DNA from: Dendrocalamus latiflorus | Taxonomy: Eukaryota; Streptophyta; Magnoliopsida; Poales; Poaceae | Reading direction: 5' to 3' | Assembly: GCA_017311315.1 (NCBI GenBank) | Contig: CM029666.1 | Coordinates: forward strand, 32,312,749 to 32,376,748 | DNA length: 64,000 nucleotides | In this document: positions 1 through 10,912 of the stretch, in pieces | Layout of the letters: each line of letters starts with the position of its first letter | Position numbering within the stretch: position 1 is the first letter of the stretch | Translations under genes and position numbers: made by a program | Notes under the pieces: model-generated | Told to the model about the DNA's origin: nothing | Seen by the model: only the letters and a program-made list of their open reading frames with translations | Database searches by the model: none

Positions 1-295
1 TTTGTTCCTTCTCTTGCTATGAAAATTGTCATAGTGAGCAATTGCTCTTTTATTTGGATCATGAGCAAGATTTGAGCTTTTGTGAGGTTTTAGGTGTGAT
101 TTAGAGCTTTTATGAAAAACTTGCTCTTTCTTGTTGTTCGCTCCATTTCACACTCTTCTAACAAGGTCATGATTTCTTTTTTTCTCTTTTAAATAGACCA
201 TGTGTAGTTTTTGTAACTTCTTACTTTTGTTTCAAAAATAAACTTAATTTCTTGTCTTTTTGGTGTTTGTCAATATACTCATCAAGGGGGGAGAT
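1..295 (+). mobile_element. 3' internal end of a Copia element, with polypurine tract
   Basis: This is the non-coding tail that precedes a 3' LTR. It ends in the purine-rich run ATCAAGGGGGGAGAT directly before a TGTAAG LTR start. The phrase 'TCAATATACTCATCAAGG' just before it is repeated before the 3' LTR of the complete Copia element near 18690-18708, so the two belong to related families. There is no open reading frame of note. The body of the element lies to the left of the window. The Copia assignment rests on similarity within this window, not on coding sequence. Confidence 0.6.
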
Positions 296-1950
296 TGTAA
301 GAACATGTGGAGGTCACCCTGTTCTTGTGATGAGTAATTGACTTTTGGTTCAGAGAGTTTGTAGAGTTTGAGTATTGTTTTTGGAAGGTTGGAAATTTAA
401 GTTTGCAAATTGTTGTTTTTAGAGCGATCAACAGTCAGGCCGGTTTGACTAGCCAAAGGGGTGGTGGTTAGACTAGATGCCCTCAGCAGTCTGATCGGGA
501 TGGGGTTTCGGTCAGACCAGTAGGGTGTTGAGCAGTTCTGCTGAGGAGCTTCCAGCTTGGGTGGGTTTGAGCTTTGGGATTTTTTGAGTCTCATGATGAG
601 TTTGAGTGATCTAGATAGTTCTATGTGTGCACAGGGGTTAATGTTTGGTCTAACTTGGTTGCATACTTTTTGCATGGTGTATTGTATGAATGAATAGTAT
701 CAATTGATGACTTTGTGTATTGTGCGGTGCTACATGATGGTTTGCTTGTTTGTGTTGGTTGTAGGACTCTAAAGCTATGTCATGGTGAGGCGGACGGGAT
801 CAGGACTAAGCTAGGAGAGCTTAGGTCCAAAGCGGTCAATGGATCGGGACTATGCTTAGGAGGAGCCGAGGTCCATATGATCAAGGAGCCACAAAAAATG
901 ACCGAGGCATGCGGAGTGTTTGCAAGCTAGGATGACGAGGAACTAGAGCAGGAGTTACCAGTGGTGGACATAATGGACAATGGCAAGGTGGTCCGGGACA
1001 ATGGCAAAGTGATTTCTTTATTTAAGGGTTTTTGGTTTGATTTTGTTGGTGTTCTAACTTGCTGTGACATGTGGCAATATATTTAGAGCCATCTTGGCCA
1101 TCATCCACTCACGAGTAAGTCATATTCACTATTTTAGGTTTATGATCGGTTTGGTGCAATTCATCTTAAAACCGAGAAAATGTCTTAACTTTGGTAATGT
1201 TTTTTCATGATCATTTGTTGAAATAGATTTATGATATCCTAGAGATCTCTGCAAATTTTCATGTCATTTGGATCTATAAATCAAAAGTTATATGGATTTT
1301 TCGTTCTTGAAATAGTGCTGAAATTTCTATTCATCCGCTAATTTTATGACCACACTGGCCTTGTAAGATCACACAGGTCTTTTTTCGATCACACTGGTCT
1401 TGTAAGACTACACTGATCTTATTAAGACCACACTAGTCTTGTACGACCACACTAGTCTTATATGACTACATTGGCCTTGTTTCAACCAAACTGATCTTGT
1501 ACGACCACACTAGTCTTGTACGACCGCATTGGTCTTATCTCGACCACCCTGGTCTTGTTCGACCACACTGGTCTTCTCTCAACTACACTGGTCTTGGTCG
1601 ACCACACTGGTCCTTCTCGACCATACTGGTTTTGGACGACAACACTAGTTTTTCTCTGTGAAATTAGTCTCTGTTGATTTATTTTTTACTTTTAATCTTC
1701 ATAGCGTCTCGTAGCGATTGGAGTAAAGATTAGAGAATATTGGAGGAAAATTTGAGACACCATTTATCTCCTCTGTTACCATCTTCGGTCTTACAATATG
1801 TTTTTCCATCGATTCATGCACAACAAAGTCCATAGCATTGGGGACAAGCATTCATATTTGAATTCGAGAGTTGTGCCTTCCGAGACTGTTGTTTTTCTTA
1901 GTTGTGTCTTTTCCCTTCTCTTTGTAGGCCTCTTTTGGTGTGGGTGTGAA
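296..1950 (+). mobile_element. 3' LTR of a SIRE-like Copia element (right edge uncertain)
   Basis: The LTR starts at TGTAAGAACATG immediately after the polypurine tract. Its first bases, including 'TGTGATGAGTAATTGAC', resemble the start of the Copia LTR at 8826. The stretch 1048-1290 (GTGACATGTGG... through the AAAACCGAGAAA region) aligns with 44726-44990, which shows a second, diverged copy of this LTR type in the window. A minisatellite occupies its middle. I could not fix the CA terminus or a target duplication; the edge near 1950 is where recognisable LTR character fades. The short open frames inside it (for example 715-930) are not considered genes. Confidence 0.5.
1348..1655 (+). repeat. 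Minisatellite, GACCACACTGGTCTTGT-type unit
   Basis: About fifteen degenerate copies of a roughly 20-bp unit, consensus GACCACACTGGTCTTGTAC, run head to tail. Copies vary between ACTGGTCTT, ACTAGTCTT and ATTGGCCTT, so the array is old or poorly homogenised. The reverse complement, AAGACCAGTGTGGTC, is very like the units of the arrays at 57778 and 62297. The related LTR copy at 44.9-45.1 kb has only one similar site at this position (GACCAATAGGG), so the array expanded in this copy or collapsed in the other. Confidence 0.85.
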
Positions 1951-2672
1951 TGTTATACCTACGTCTTTCTGTAAAATACCACTTTGACCACTAATATCTA
2001 TTATAATATATTTATAAAATTCAATAAAATTATAATATCATAAAAATACTTTTCAAAATAAATCTACCGATATAATTTTTTGTTTCTAATATAAATATTT
2101 AAAAGGCATTGATAGTCAATATTTTAAAAGTTTAACTGCACATATCTTACAATGACATATACATTGATTGGAGAGAGCGAGAGTATAAAATAACAATTTT
2201 CGAGGCACAGGACTACCATAACCATACATCCAATCCTACCTACGAAATCAATCCTACGAAAGATCCCAAAAACTTGAGCAAGATGATGTTCAGGTGGACT
2301 TTTGCGTGCCGTTATCTTACAAAGATATGGGTTGGTGCATCGCGAAAGCCATGAATGCGTGGGATCAGCACGGAGACCATGAATAATACTATACACAATT
2401 AAAAGCCACCAGTCGACTTAGCCCCAAACCTGTCCTAACCAGGCCCACTAGGCCGAATAGCTTATGGAGTAGTGCTACTGCTAGCTAGCATTATATTCTG
2501 GCCCACTCGCCCTTATTTGCCGCTTCCACCTTCCATTGCGATGGGTTTTCCTCTCCTCGTCGCGCTGATTGCCATGGGTTTTCTCTCCTCGTCGCACTGT
2601 CCCGTCAGCGAGCTCCCATGGCTAGGCGATGTGCCGTTCGAAACCTTAAACCCTAACTCTAACCTAGCCCAA
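1951..2672. other. Unassigned sequence left of a solo LTR
   Basis: 1980-2120 is very AT-rich and reads like the body of a small MITE, but I cannot identify terminal repeats. From 2400 it becomes GC-richer, with a short imperfect duplication: 'GGGTTTTCCTCTCCTCGTCG' near 2543 recurs in altered form near 2577. An 88-codon open frame (2472-2738) runs through it. It matches nothing I recognise, and it runs into the LTR that begins at 2673, so I do not call it a gene. Confidence 0.4.
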
Positions 2673-5600
2673 TGTCAGATCGAGATTTTTCAATCCAAAA
2701 TCCTCTATAATTTACTACACTATTTCCTAGATCAGTAGATAGTGCTCATATGTATATTACTATATCAATTCATACATCGCATGAAATATACCGAATCATA
2801 ATATTGCATATCAGAGTTGAAATACACCACGTCGAGTGACAGTTTACACAAGGACCGATCAGGCTAAATACCTACAACATAAAAGACAGCAGCGGAAAGC
2901 ATAAACAGAAGTAGGACCAACATCCACAGGCAAGCGACCAAGGGGTAAATGTATGCAACATGTATTATCTAGGTCTAGATAATATATGTGCACACAATCT
3001 CCATCAATTCTACTCGTCTAGAACTCGAACTCATGAAAGTCGTTCTAATTCCCTTCGTCGGCTCCTCCATCCATGGCAGGTGCGTCCTCGTAAGTGTAGT
3101 AGTCTTGGTTTCCTGTTTTTGGTTTTGATAATGTGAGGGTGAGCACAAGTCCACTGTGCTCCATGAGTCAATACACAATATGCAAGTAAATAACATGCAT
3201 GGCTTATCAAGGAAAGGCTCAGGTTGTTTTGCTTGCCAGAAATTACTTTTAAAATACTATACATAAGAATTTTCTGAGATCTAGCACTTTGTACTAAAAC
3301 ATAATATTTGGGTAAAAAGAATGTAATAATAATAGTAGCACAGATTCCATCCACCATTACATAGCTTTTGTACCATATGCTAACCTTTCAGCGTCATAAC
3401 CGCTCATCTTATCACTGGGGCGACACCCAGGACAACACAGATCAGGGCTTTTCACTGCCTGCCATTTTTCCAATTCCACCAACGAAGTTTTTGAAATAGA
3501 ACTATATCTGGTTAAGTTCCCATGTCCGCCCTTGACCGTGGGCACGACTATTCGAATAGTTTTTGCTCTGTAGAGTTGGCACACTTTATCCACAAGAGAT
3601 AATCCGCTCGTTGCTCTACATAATTCCTTAGTCATGTGGTTGAGTAGATCATTACAGTAACTTTTTAAAATATCTGGCCCCTTTTGTCATCTCACCCTAT
3701 GGGCTGCTCCCACTTGTGGTGAGTCCCATACGTTGCATGGGATGTTTGTCACAGATACTAGTGCATTCGGACTCCACTCTCCGCAATGCTAGCACAACAG
3801 TCAAACTTCACCCTCCACTTTGTGTCCCTTTAGGCTTCCCCTTGCCCGTGCAATATTCCACTTCTTTCCCCTACCGGTGAGATGAATCCGAGAGTTCGAT
3901 AGATTTACTTAGCTAAGTTGTAATTTGCAAACTTGTGGTTGTACTGTTTTACATAGGAGGTCGTGACAAGATTCAGTTCTTCAGGTTATCTGGGCGGTTC
4001 TACCACAATCCCTACTCTCGTGCATTCACCGCATCACACTACTGTACCATCCGCCTAGGTATTTAAGCAAGTTGGGGTTTTGGGAGCATAAAATATCCAT
4101 ATCAAAATATACCAGCCATTTTCTTCCATGACTTCCCAAATCAGTTTCTCATGGTTAAAAATGATGCTTGGGGTATTTTGGTGCTCCGAGTATCTAAGCA
4201 GTACTAAGCATGGCGTATAATTATAGACTTATTTTCGAAAGTTTTACCATTATAATTTTGTTAGGGTGACAAAGCTCAAATGCTCAAATGCTCCAAAAGA
4301 GGTGTAACACTAACAAGTTAAATAATGGGCATATAACTAGAATATTAAAACAAACATATATTTGCACATGAAATAATAGCATGCAATTTGATAATTTAAA
4401 ACAGAAATAGTTTGCATAAAATATAGGTTCAACATGATCAAAGTACTGACTCGCCTTGGTCACAGTTGGTTTGGTCTTGGTGGTCGTGACTTGCTTCAGG
4501 CTCTGCCTCTTCCTCTTGTGCCTCGTACACTATTTTACGTAGTGAGAAAATTTGAATAAAAATCAGACCAAATAAATTCTCACAAAAATTTAAATGAGCT
4601 TCAAAATTTATGGTTTTAGTTCCATTAGATAGATATTGAATTTGGATGAATTTTGAAATTTGTTTCACTCAATTGGAGCTAAGATAAATAAGTTATACCT
4701 GTTTAAAGTTCTCTATTTAAATGAATTCGTAAAAAATAAAGAGAGAGAGAATGACAGGTGGGGCCCTTGGCAATTTTAATTTTCTTTTATCTTTTTTTTT
4801 CAGACTCGCTGACATGTGGGATCGGTTACTGTTTTGGATTAAAAGGTACGGCCCACATGTCAGTGAGTGTTTTGGGATTAACAAACTCCATTAGCCTCTA
4901 ACAAACGTCATGAACAGTGTACCACCCTCCTCTTCGCCAGCAAGGGAGGAGCTTACCGCTGGCAGCAGAGGTGGTGGTCGAACGTGAGCATCCACAAAAT
5001 GGATTGCTCACGCCTGCGCCCACCCCTAGACGGAGCCTTGCTGGCCAATTTGGCCAATGCGAAGGCCAGCGGCTCCTATGGGCGGTGGCGGAACAGGGGA
5101 GGGGCGGACACGGCAGTGTACGGTGCTAGACATCAAATGGGTGCTAAGGGAGCATCTAGGCGGGGACAGGAGACTACCTTGCGGGTTGGCATAGCTCGGG
5201 AGTGGCAGAGGTGGTCTGGCGGCATGAGGCGACAACAAATAGAGGAGGTGCATGGTGCCGGCGGGGTACAGGTAGTGAGAGGTATGGCTGATGGTGGGGA
5301 TGGCGTCGTCGTGCTCCAAGGAAGCTCTGGTAGGGCAGAATTGGCTCGGCACATCTCCAATCGGCCGTTTTCCTTTCGGGTGACGTTGGAGAAGATGAAG
5401 TCACCGGTGAGCTAGGGACACAAAGGGATCGATTCCTTGTGGTGGGAGGATGAGTGGAGGATGGCGGTGCTACTTAGGGGATGAGCTGGGTTTTATAGGC
5501 AGCGGAAGAGGCTGGCGACGTGGGGGCGCAGCGTGGGTAATGGCATGGCATGGGCGAAGGGATGGCCGGCGTAGGGCATGGGTGCGGAAATGCGCTGACG

Positions 5601-6427
5601 CCAGAAGAGTGGCCGTGAGCGCATGAGCCGAGGCAGGGATGCAACAGGAGCAGGTGCATGCGCGTTGTGGCTGACGAAGGTGGCACGTTCGGAGAGAAAT
5701 GGCGACGAGACAGGGTGGCTAGGCAGGCTGTGGCTGACGAGATCGTTTGCAATGTCGGGTCACAGTGGCATGGGCATGCACAGTGGTTCGAGTGATGTCA
5801 CATCATCCTTCGGCCAGGCGATAGTCAAAAGAAGCGGCTGGATGTGACGCCGTGCCTGTGGTGACACGGGTGCGGAGCTGTGGCAGACTACAGTGGTACG
5901 GCGCACGGAGGTACGCCGGCGACTGGCGGTCACAAGGGGGTGCGGTGGGAGGTGTGCTATCATGGCTGGCCGACGAGGAAGAAGAGATGGCCTGATGGCT
6001 GGCTTGGGCTGGGCCGAAAAGGTCTTTTCCTTTCTTTTTTTCTTTTTTTCTTCTTCTTCTCTTTTTTTTTTGAGTTAGGCCCAAGGCACATTTCCAGATT
6101 TGTATTAATCCCCCTTTAGCCATCTTTATTTAACTAATTTTCTATACTTGCATATTTCTGTCTTTCCAAGTTTTCACTAACAGATTCCAAGTGAATCCTT
6201 CTACCCTAATTTTTAGATCATCTTTTTAGATTTGTATTTGATTTTAGATTTACTTCCTATTAATTTCACCTTTCTTTCAGAGTTCTATTTTCATGATTTT
6301 CTTAATTGTTGGAACCTCAACCAAATTCCAAGGAAAATCCATTAAAAATCCAGATGTCAAGAAGATGCATTCCAAAATATTTCAAAAGTTACACATTTTT
6401 TAGGACTCAAATTTTTAGGATGTTACA
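2673..6427 (-). mobile_element. Solo LTR of a Gypsy (Tekay/Del-like) element
   Basis: Read on the minus strand this 3.75-kb unit begins TGTAACATCC at 6427 and ends CTGACA at 2673. It is flanked by CCCAA (2668-2672) and GCCAA (6428-6432), a four-of-five target duplication. No primer-binding site or internal domain adjoins it, so it is a solo LTR. Its right part (4900-6100) is GC-rich. Its left part carries the block conserved in all copies in this window ('ACTATTCGAATAG', 'CCCTTGACCGTGGGCAC', 'CAGTAGATAGTGC'). Open frames such as 3357-3635 and 4984-5415 arise from this LTR sequence. Assignment to Tekay/Del is by the TGTAACATCC start and recall of similar LTRs; the family name is an inference. 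Confidence 0.7.
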
Positions 6428-6805
6428 GCCAACCCCTTCCCCATGGAGGATGCCCTCGCGTCGCTCACGGCACCCCTGGTCACCCCGGCCGCCATTGTCC
6501 TTACTCGCCGGTGATCACATCTCGACAGCACCTCCTACCACATGCTCTCCTGTTTCTTCTCCCACTGCCTCCACCCTTTGTGGCATGTGGCCCCTGTGCA
6601 CCTAGAAGTCAAGCCCCCACCACAAACCCTATCGGTGACTCATAAGAGGGCTCATCGCCACCTAAAGATGCTAGGTTTGATCGGGGCAAGGACATAGAAG
6701 AGGAATTTGCTGTGTAAAGCACTTCTAGCCTCAAGATCCCTACACCCGTGGGAATTGAGGCCATCTCTGTGAACCCTATTGCTGACCTGGGCGTGGTTCC
6801 GCAAG
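6428..6805. other. GC-rich host stretch between two Gypsy-type LTRs
   Basis: This 378-bp segment separates the solo LTR at its left from the LTR that starts at 6806. Together with 2400-2672 it should be the original locus. It contains an ATG at 6442 followed by about 23 alanine- and leucine-rich codons before a stop (beginning MEDALASLTAPLV), then proline- and serine-rich frames. It could be an old gene or retroelement fragment. I do not recognise the product. Confidence 0.35.
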
Positions 6806-8825
6806 TGTAGAACTACGATTTGCTATCCGAAACCCTCTGTGCTTTCACCGTACTATTCGCTTGATCAGTAGATAGTGCACACAGTTACATTACTGAACAT
6901 CAAACACATATCTCACAAAAGTAGAACTAATACAATAGTAGTGGACAATACATAAATAGACCTAATGGTCCTTGGCTTACACATGGGCCGATCAGGCCAA
7001 AACCTATAAAGAGCAGCGGTGGAAATGTAAATAACACACAGGTGAGACCCTCTGAACATGTCCACAGGCAATCAACTAGGGTTTGTGACCTAGTTCTTGG
7101 TCCCTTCATCTTCTAGACTTGTTAATGCTTTTGGATGATCATAGGGCTTTTTCTTTCTCCTTCTTACTTACTGACTAATAGTAATTGAGCAACAGTGAGT
7201 ACGAAGGTACTCAATAAGCCACAACATAGAATGTGATTAAAATATGATGCAACACTGAACAAAGGGTGGCTTGGGGTTCTTTTATTTATAGAAAGTCACA
7301 CTTGAAATAGAATATGTAGAAAGTCTGAGACTTAGCATTTTAACTAAACTATGTTTTTAAAGAGTGTAAGCATATGCAATAATAATTGTAGTGAATATTC
7401 AATCAACCTTTTATAGAACATGGTTCTATCTACCCATTATAATCACTGAAGTCCATCCACCTAGGGGAAATCAAAGTTATGGCTCTATCCACCCATCATG
7501 TTTTTCATCCTAACTACAAAGGTTCTTTTGTAAAATAGACACTAACTCGAGCAAGTTCCCACGCCCACCCTTGAACATGGGTACGGCTATTCGAACAGTT
7601 TTCACTCTGCACAGGTCGTATACTTTACTCACAAGAGATGTTTAGCTTGTTATTCCACATGCTGCTTTAGACATACAGATCAAGAAGATTATCACATGGT
7701 CTTTCCAATGCCTTCCCCCTAACATTTACCTGCTCATGGGGTTGTTTCCCTCCTACTTTAACGAGACATCCTTTGTATCAAAAATTATTCCTGACTGCAG
7801 TGGGAAAATAATGGTGCCCCTCAGCCATGTGGAGTCCAACCTCCACACTTCCTCAAGTGGATCACACACCACTCGCACCCGAAGTGAGGAACCCAAAGTT
7901 GTGTCATAAATTATTCCTCACCCTTGGCGAGCGAATAACAACACCCCTAAGACGCGTGGAGTCCTCCCTCCACACTTTCTTAAGTGGGTCACACACGACG
8001 AACCACTTGCACCCCTAACAAGAGGATCTACACCAATTGTTGCAGCCCTTGGCATAAATGCTAAGGTTTGCTAGAGTAATTAACCAGGTCATACCCATTA
8101 TAAACTTGTGGCTGCATGATTAGTGTAGGGAGGTCATCACAGGATTCAGTCCTTAAATTACCTAAGTAGTTTTGCCACATACCAAGATCTTGTGCTCTAT
8201 CTGCACCCGTCCAACTTACCACCTGCCCAGGTATGAAGCAAGTTTAGACCTGTGCATTCCAAAATATCTTTTGAGTTCAACATACTAGTCATTTCCCTCC
8301 ATTAGCTGTCCAAAACATGTTTTGATGTTTTTGAAATGATGTCAAGGCAAACTAATGCCCACATGTATCTAAGCAAAGCTAAGCATGCAACTTAGATATA
8401 GACTTATCAGCTAGTTATGTAAACCATTAATTCTAGAGTGACAAGGGATTATGTCCAAAGTCAAGGAATGGGATTCAATAGCTCTCTTAACATTAAGGGA
8501 TTAACTATGAGCTAATGACATCATAACTGTAATCAAAGTATATCATGCAATTTGATAATTTAAAACAACATACTTTGCATTCAAAAGATAGGTGCAATAT
8601 GGTCGAAGTGATGACTTTCCCGCTCAATTTACTATGGGTCTTGTTCTTGCTCAAAGTCTTGGTCTTGGTCTTTATCTAGATCTTGATCTCACTCGAACTA
8701 TTGCTTCTTTGAGATTCGAAATTCTAATTACGCGATAAATGACCAAAACCCAAATAAATCCAAAGTCAATCAACCAAACTCAAAAGAATACACACTAACT
8801 CAAATAAACACCAAAATTGAAATAT
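6806..8825 (-). mobile_element. Gypsy (Tekay/Del-like) LTR, left part, split by Copia insertion
   Basis: On the minus strand this LTR ends GTAGTTCTACA at 6806, comparable to CTGACA and CCGACA at the ends of the copies at 2673 and 25475. It carries the family block: 'CAGTAGATAGTGC' near 6866, 'GGCTATTCGAACAG' near 7586, and the AT-rich stretch near 8540. At 8825 it is interrupted by the complete Copia element, and it resumes at 20037 after a 5-bp duplication. The 6801-6805 flank is GCAAG; no matching copy was found on the far side, because the 5' end of this LTR appears lost. Confidence 0.65.
8821..8825. repeat. Target site duplication AAATA, left copy
   Basis: AAATA immediately precedes the TGAGAGACC start of the 5' LTR and is repeated exactly at 20037-20041 after the CCAACA end of the 3' LTR. 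Five bases is the normal Copia duplication size. Confidence 0.93.
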
Positions 8826-10854
8826 GAGAGACCATGTGGTCGTGATCCCATGTTTGTGATGAGTAATTGACAAGTGGTTTGGATAGCTTGAGTTTGATGT
8901 GAGTAGTTCGAGCCGAGTTGTCGCGTGATGCGATTTCGTTTTGGTCGGACCTGGTCAAACCTAGTCAATCGTGTTTAGGATGGGTATTCCTTTGATTCGA
9001 CAGGTTTGGGCTTTATCATGCTAATTTTGATTACATGAATCGAGCGGTGCTATTTGATGTGTTTCTTGTCTGTGTTGGCTGCAGGACATCGAGGCGGAGT
9101 CGTGGCGAGACACGGTAGACCGGACTAGGCGCAGGTGGCGCTGAGGTCAGAGTCGGGAGGTGTCGAAGACGGCGAGGGCTCGAGGTGGCTGCGAGGCTTG
9201 CAAGGCAAGAAAGGAGGAAGCTTCCTGGAAGGTGCGCGAGGGGCGTTTCGGTAAAAACGCAAAGCTGCACTAAAGGAAGCGGGTTTGGATAAAGCATCGA
9301 GTAGGTGGTGACCTAATGGGGTAAAGCATGTGCAAAGCCATTAGTGGGAGGCTATAAAAGGAGAGGGAGAGGTTGTGCTTAATTTGAGAGAGTGGGTGTA
9401 AGAGTTAGGGTTTTATTTGGCTCTCTCCTTTCTTGAGTTCTTGTTTTCTCAAGCATGTATGGGGACTTAGTTTGAGTTCTTGAGAGCAGTGGACAGCATG
9501 TAAAAACTCTATATCAATCATGTATGTCTCTGTTTTGTTTTCAAGAAATCATGTGCTGAGTCAATTTGAGTTCTTGCATTTCTCTATTTGGTTATGCTTT
9601 AGTTCTTCTCTCGTAACTCTCTGTTCCTTTTTGTTCGTGCTGATTTGAGAATTTTTTTCGGTTTAGATCTTTTTATGTCTAGAGTTTGAGTTGTTTATTT
9701 TGTTCAAGAAGTAGCTATGCTTTGAACTGGGAACCGCTTCATAGCTTGTGGCTAATATTCTCCCGAAAGCAAAGTCTCTTAACAAGTTCTTGAGAAGAGC
9801 TGCAGCCGATGGATCTTGATCTCAGTCCCTCTTTTGGCTTGGGTATTTACTGTTTTGTTCTCTTTCAAGCCGCACCTTGTATTCTCCTGGCTGCCAGCTG
9901 CGTTCATTTTTGTGTCTACTTTTCTATCTAAAAGTAGAGCATTTATTGTCTCTCGAGCAAGCAAGAACTGAAGCTTGGTTTCTTGGTTCAAATGATCAAC
10001 CGTAGCTTTGCAGATCAGCTATTCATCTCATGTGCAGATTCTGCTAAATTCAAACCGCAGGCTTCTGCTATGCTTTCGGTTGGCTTTTGGTCTCTATTTC
10101 AGTCTTGCTTTCTTTTAGGTTATGCTTTCTTCTTTTTGCTGTTTTTATGTTTCTTTCAGCCTGCAGTCCTGCTGTTTTCAGCAGCTAGCTTTTGATTTTC
10201 AGCAGCTCACGGCCAGCAGAAAATCTCAATTTTCGTCTCTCGGTTAAGCTGCAATGGTTGGTTTCATTTTGATCTATTTGTTTGCAGCTTTTGGCTTCTT
10301 AGTGCAGCAGCATTTTTGTTTGGTTTTCAGGCTTTTAGTGCTTCATCTGTGCTCTTGGTTGGCTATTTCTTGCATTTCCTTAGGCTGCCAGTTTGGCTCT
10401 TTTTAGTCTTTATTAGAGAGCATTTACAGCAGCAACATTATCTGGTTAATTCTCATTTGGTCTGCAGTCTCATCTACTGGTTTTAGCAAGTGCCTAGTGA
10501 TCTATTTTCAGCTCGTTTGTAATCTTGAAGTTTGCTCCTAGTTGTCCTTTTTCTCTGTGTTTTGTCTTCTGCAGTTTCTTCTGTCCCTTAAGGCTTCCGG
10601 TCAATGGTTCCTAGCTTGGTTCTTTTCTCCTGTTTTCAGTCTTCTGTTGCTATTCTGATTGGTTCTCTTGTGAAGTCTTTTGGTCAATTCTAAAATCTCT
10701 GCGCAGTACATTGTCAGTCTATTTCAAGTTCGCTAGTCTTTGATTTCTTGCTTCATAGCTTTCTAGCTAACGGAGAAGAAATTGTTGTGGACACTTGGGG
10801 GCGATTTTAAAGGGCTCCATTCACCCCCCCTCTGTCGCCGTTTCCGATCCAACA
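8826..10854 (+). mobile_element. 5' LTR of the Copia element (2029 bp)
   Basis: It starts TGAGAGACCATG and ends GATCCAACA. It is the full-length LTR; the 3' copy lacks 708 bp equivalent to 9136-9843. A plausible promoter lies near 9350-9420, where 'GGCTATAAAAGGAGAGGG' (TATA-like) precedes GAGAGAGTGGG and GAGTTAGGGTTTT, so transcription probably starts around 9385-9400. The second half is T-rich with many GCAGCAG and TTTCAGC tracts and no coding capacity. The short open frame at 9983-10195 is an LTR by-product and recurs in the 3' LTR at 19166. Confidence 0.93.
9353..9366 (+). promoter_or_regulatory. TATA-like box in the 5' LTR
   Basis: 'CTATAAAAGGAGAG' is the best TATA-box match in the LTR and is preceded by a GC-rich stretch. 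It lies inside the 708-bp segment (9136-9843) missing from the 3' LTR, so the 3' LTR has lost this promoter core. The start site is inferred, not seen. Confidence 0.65.
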
Positions 10855-10856
10855 AT

Positions 10857-10870
10857 TGGTATCAGAGCCA
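10857..10870 (+). other. Primer-binding site, complementary to initiator tRNA-Met
   Basis: TGGTATCAGAGCCA starts two bases after the 5' LTR. It is the standard plant Copia and Gypsy primer-binding sequence, pairing with the 3' end of initiator tRNA-Met to prime minus-strand DNA synthesis. Its placement confirms the LTR edge at 10854. Confidence 0.9.
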
Positions 10871-10912
10871 GGTTAGCTCTTCTCAATAAATCTTAACCGG
10901 TCTCTAAGAGCC

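Noticed and set aside
1348..1655. Possible CRISPR-like array of regularly spaced repeats
   Set aside because: Units are contiguous, without unique spacers, in a plant genome, inside an LTR.
4917..6078. Cluster of frames on both strands that could be a GC-rich grass gene
   Set aside because: The region is inside a solo LTR bounded by TGTAACATCC and a near-perfect 5-bp duplication; frames overlap on both strands.
9983..10195. 70-codon frame with hydrophobic C-terminus, repeated at 19166-19372
   Set aside because: It is repeated because it lies in both LTRs, and the second copy is frame-shifted by a 1-bp insertion.
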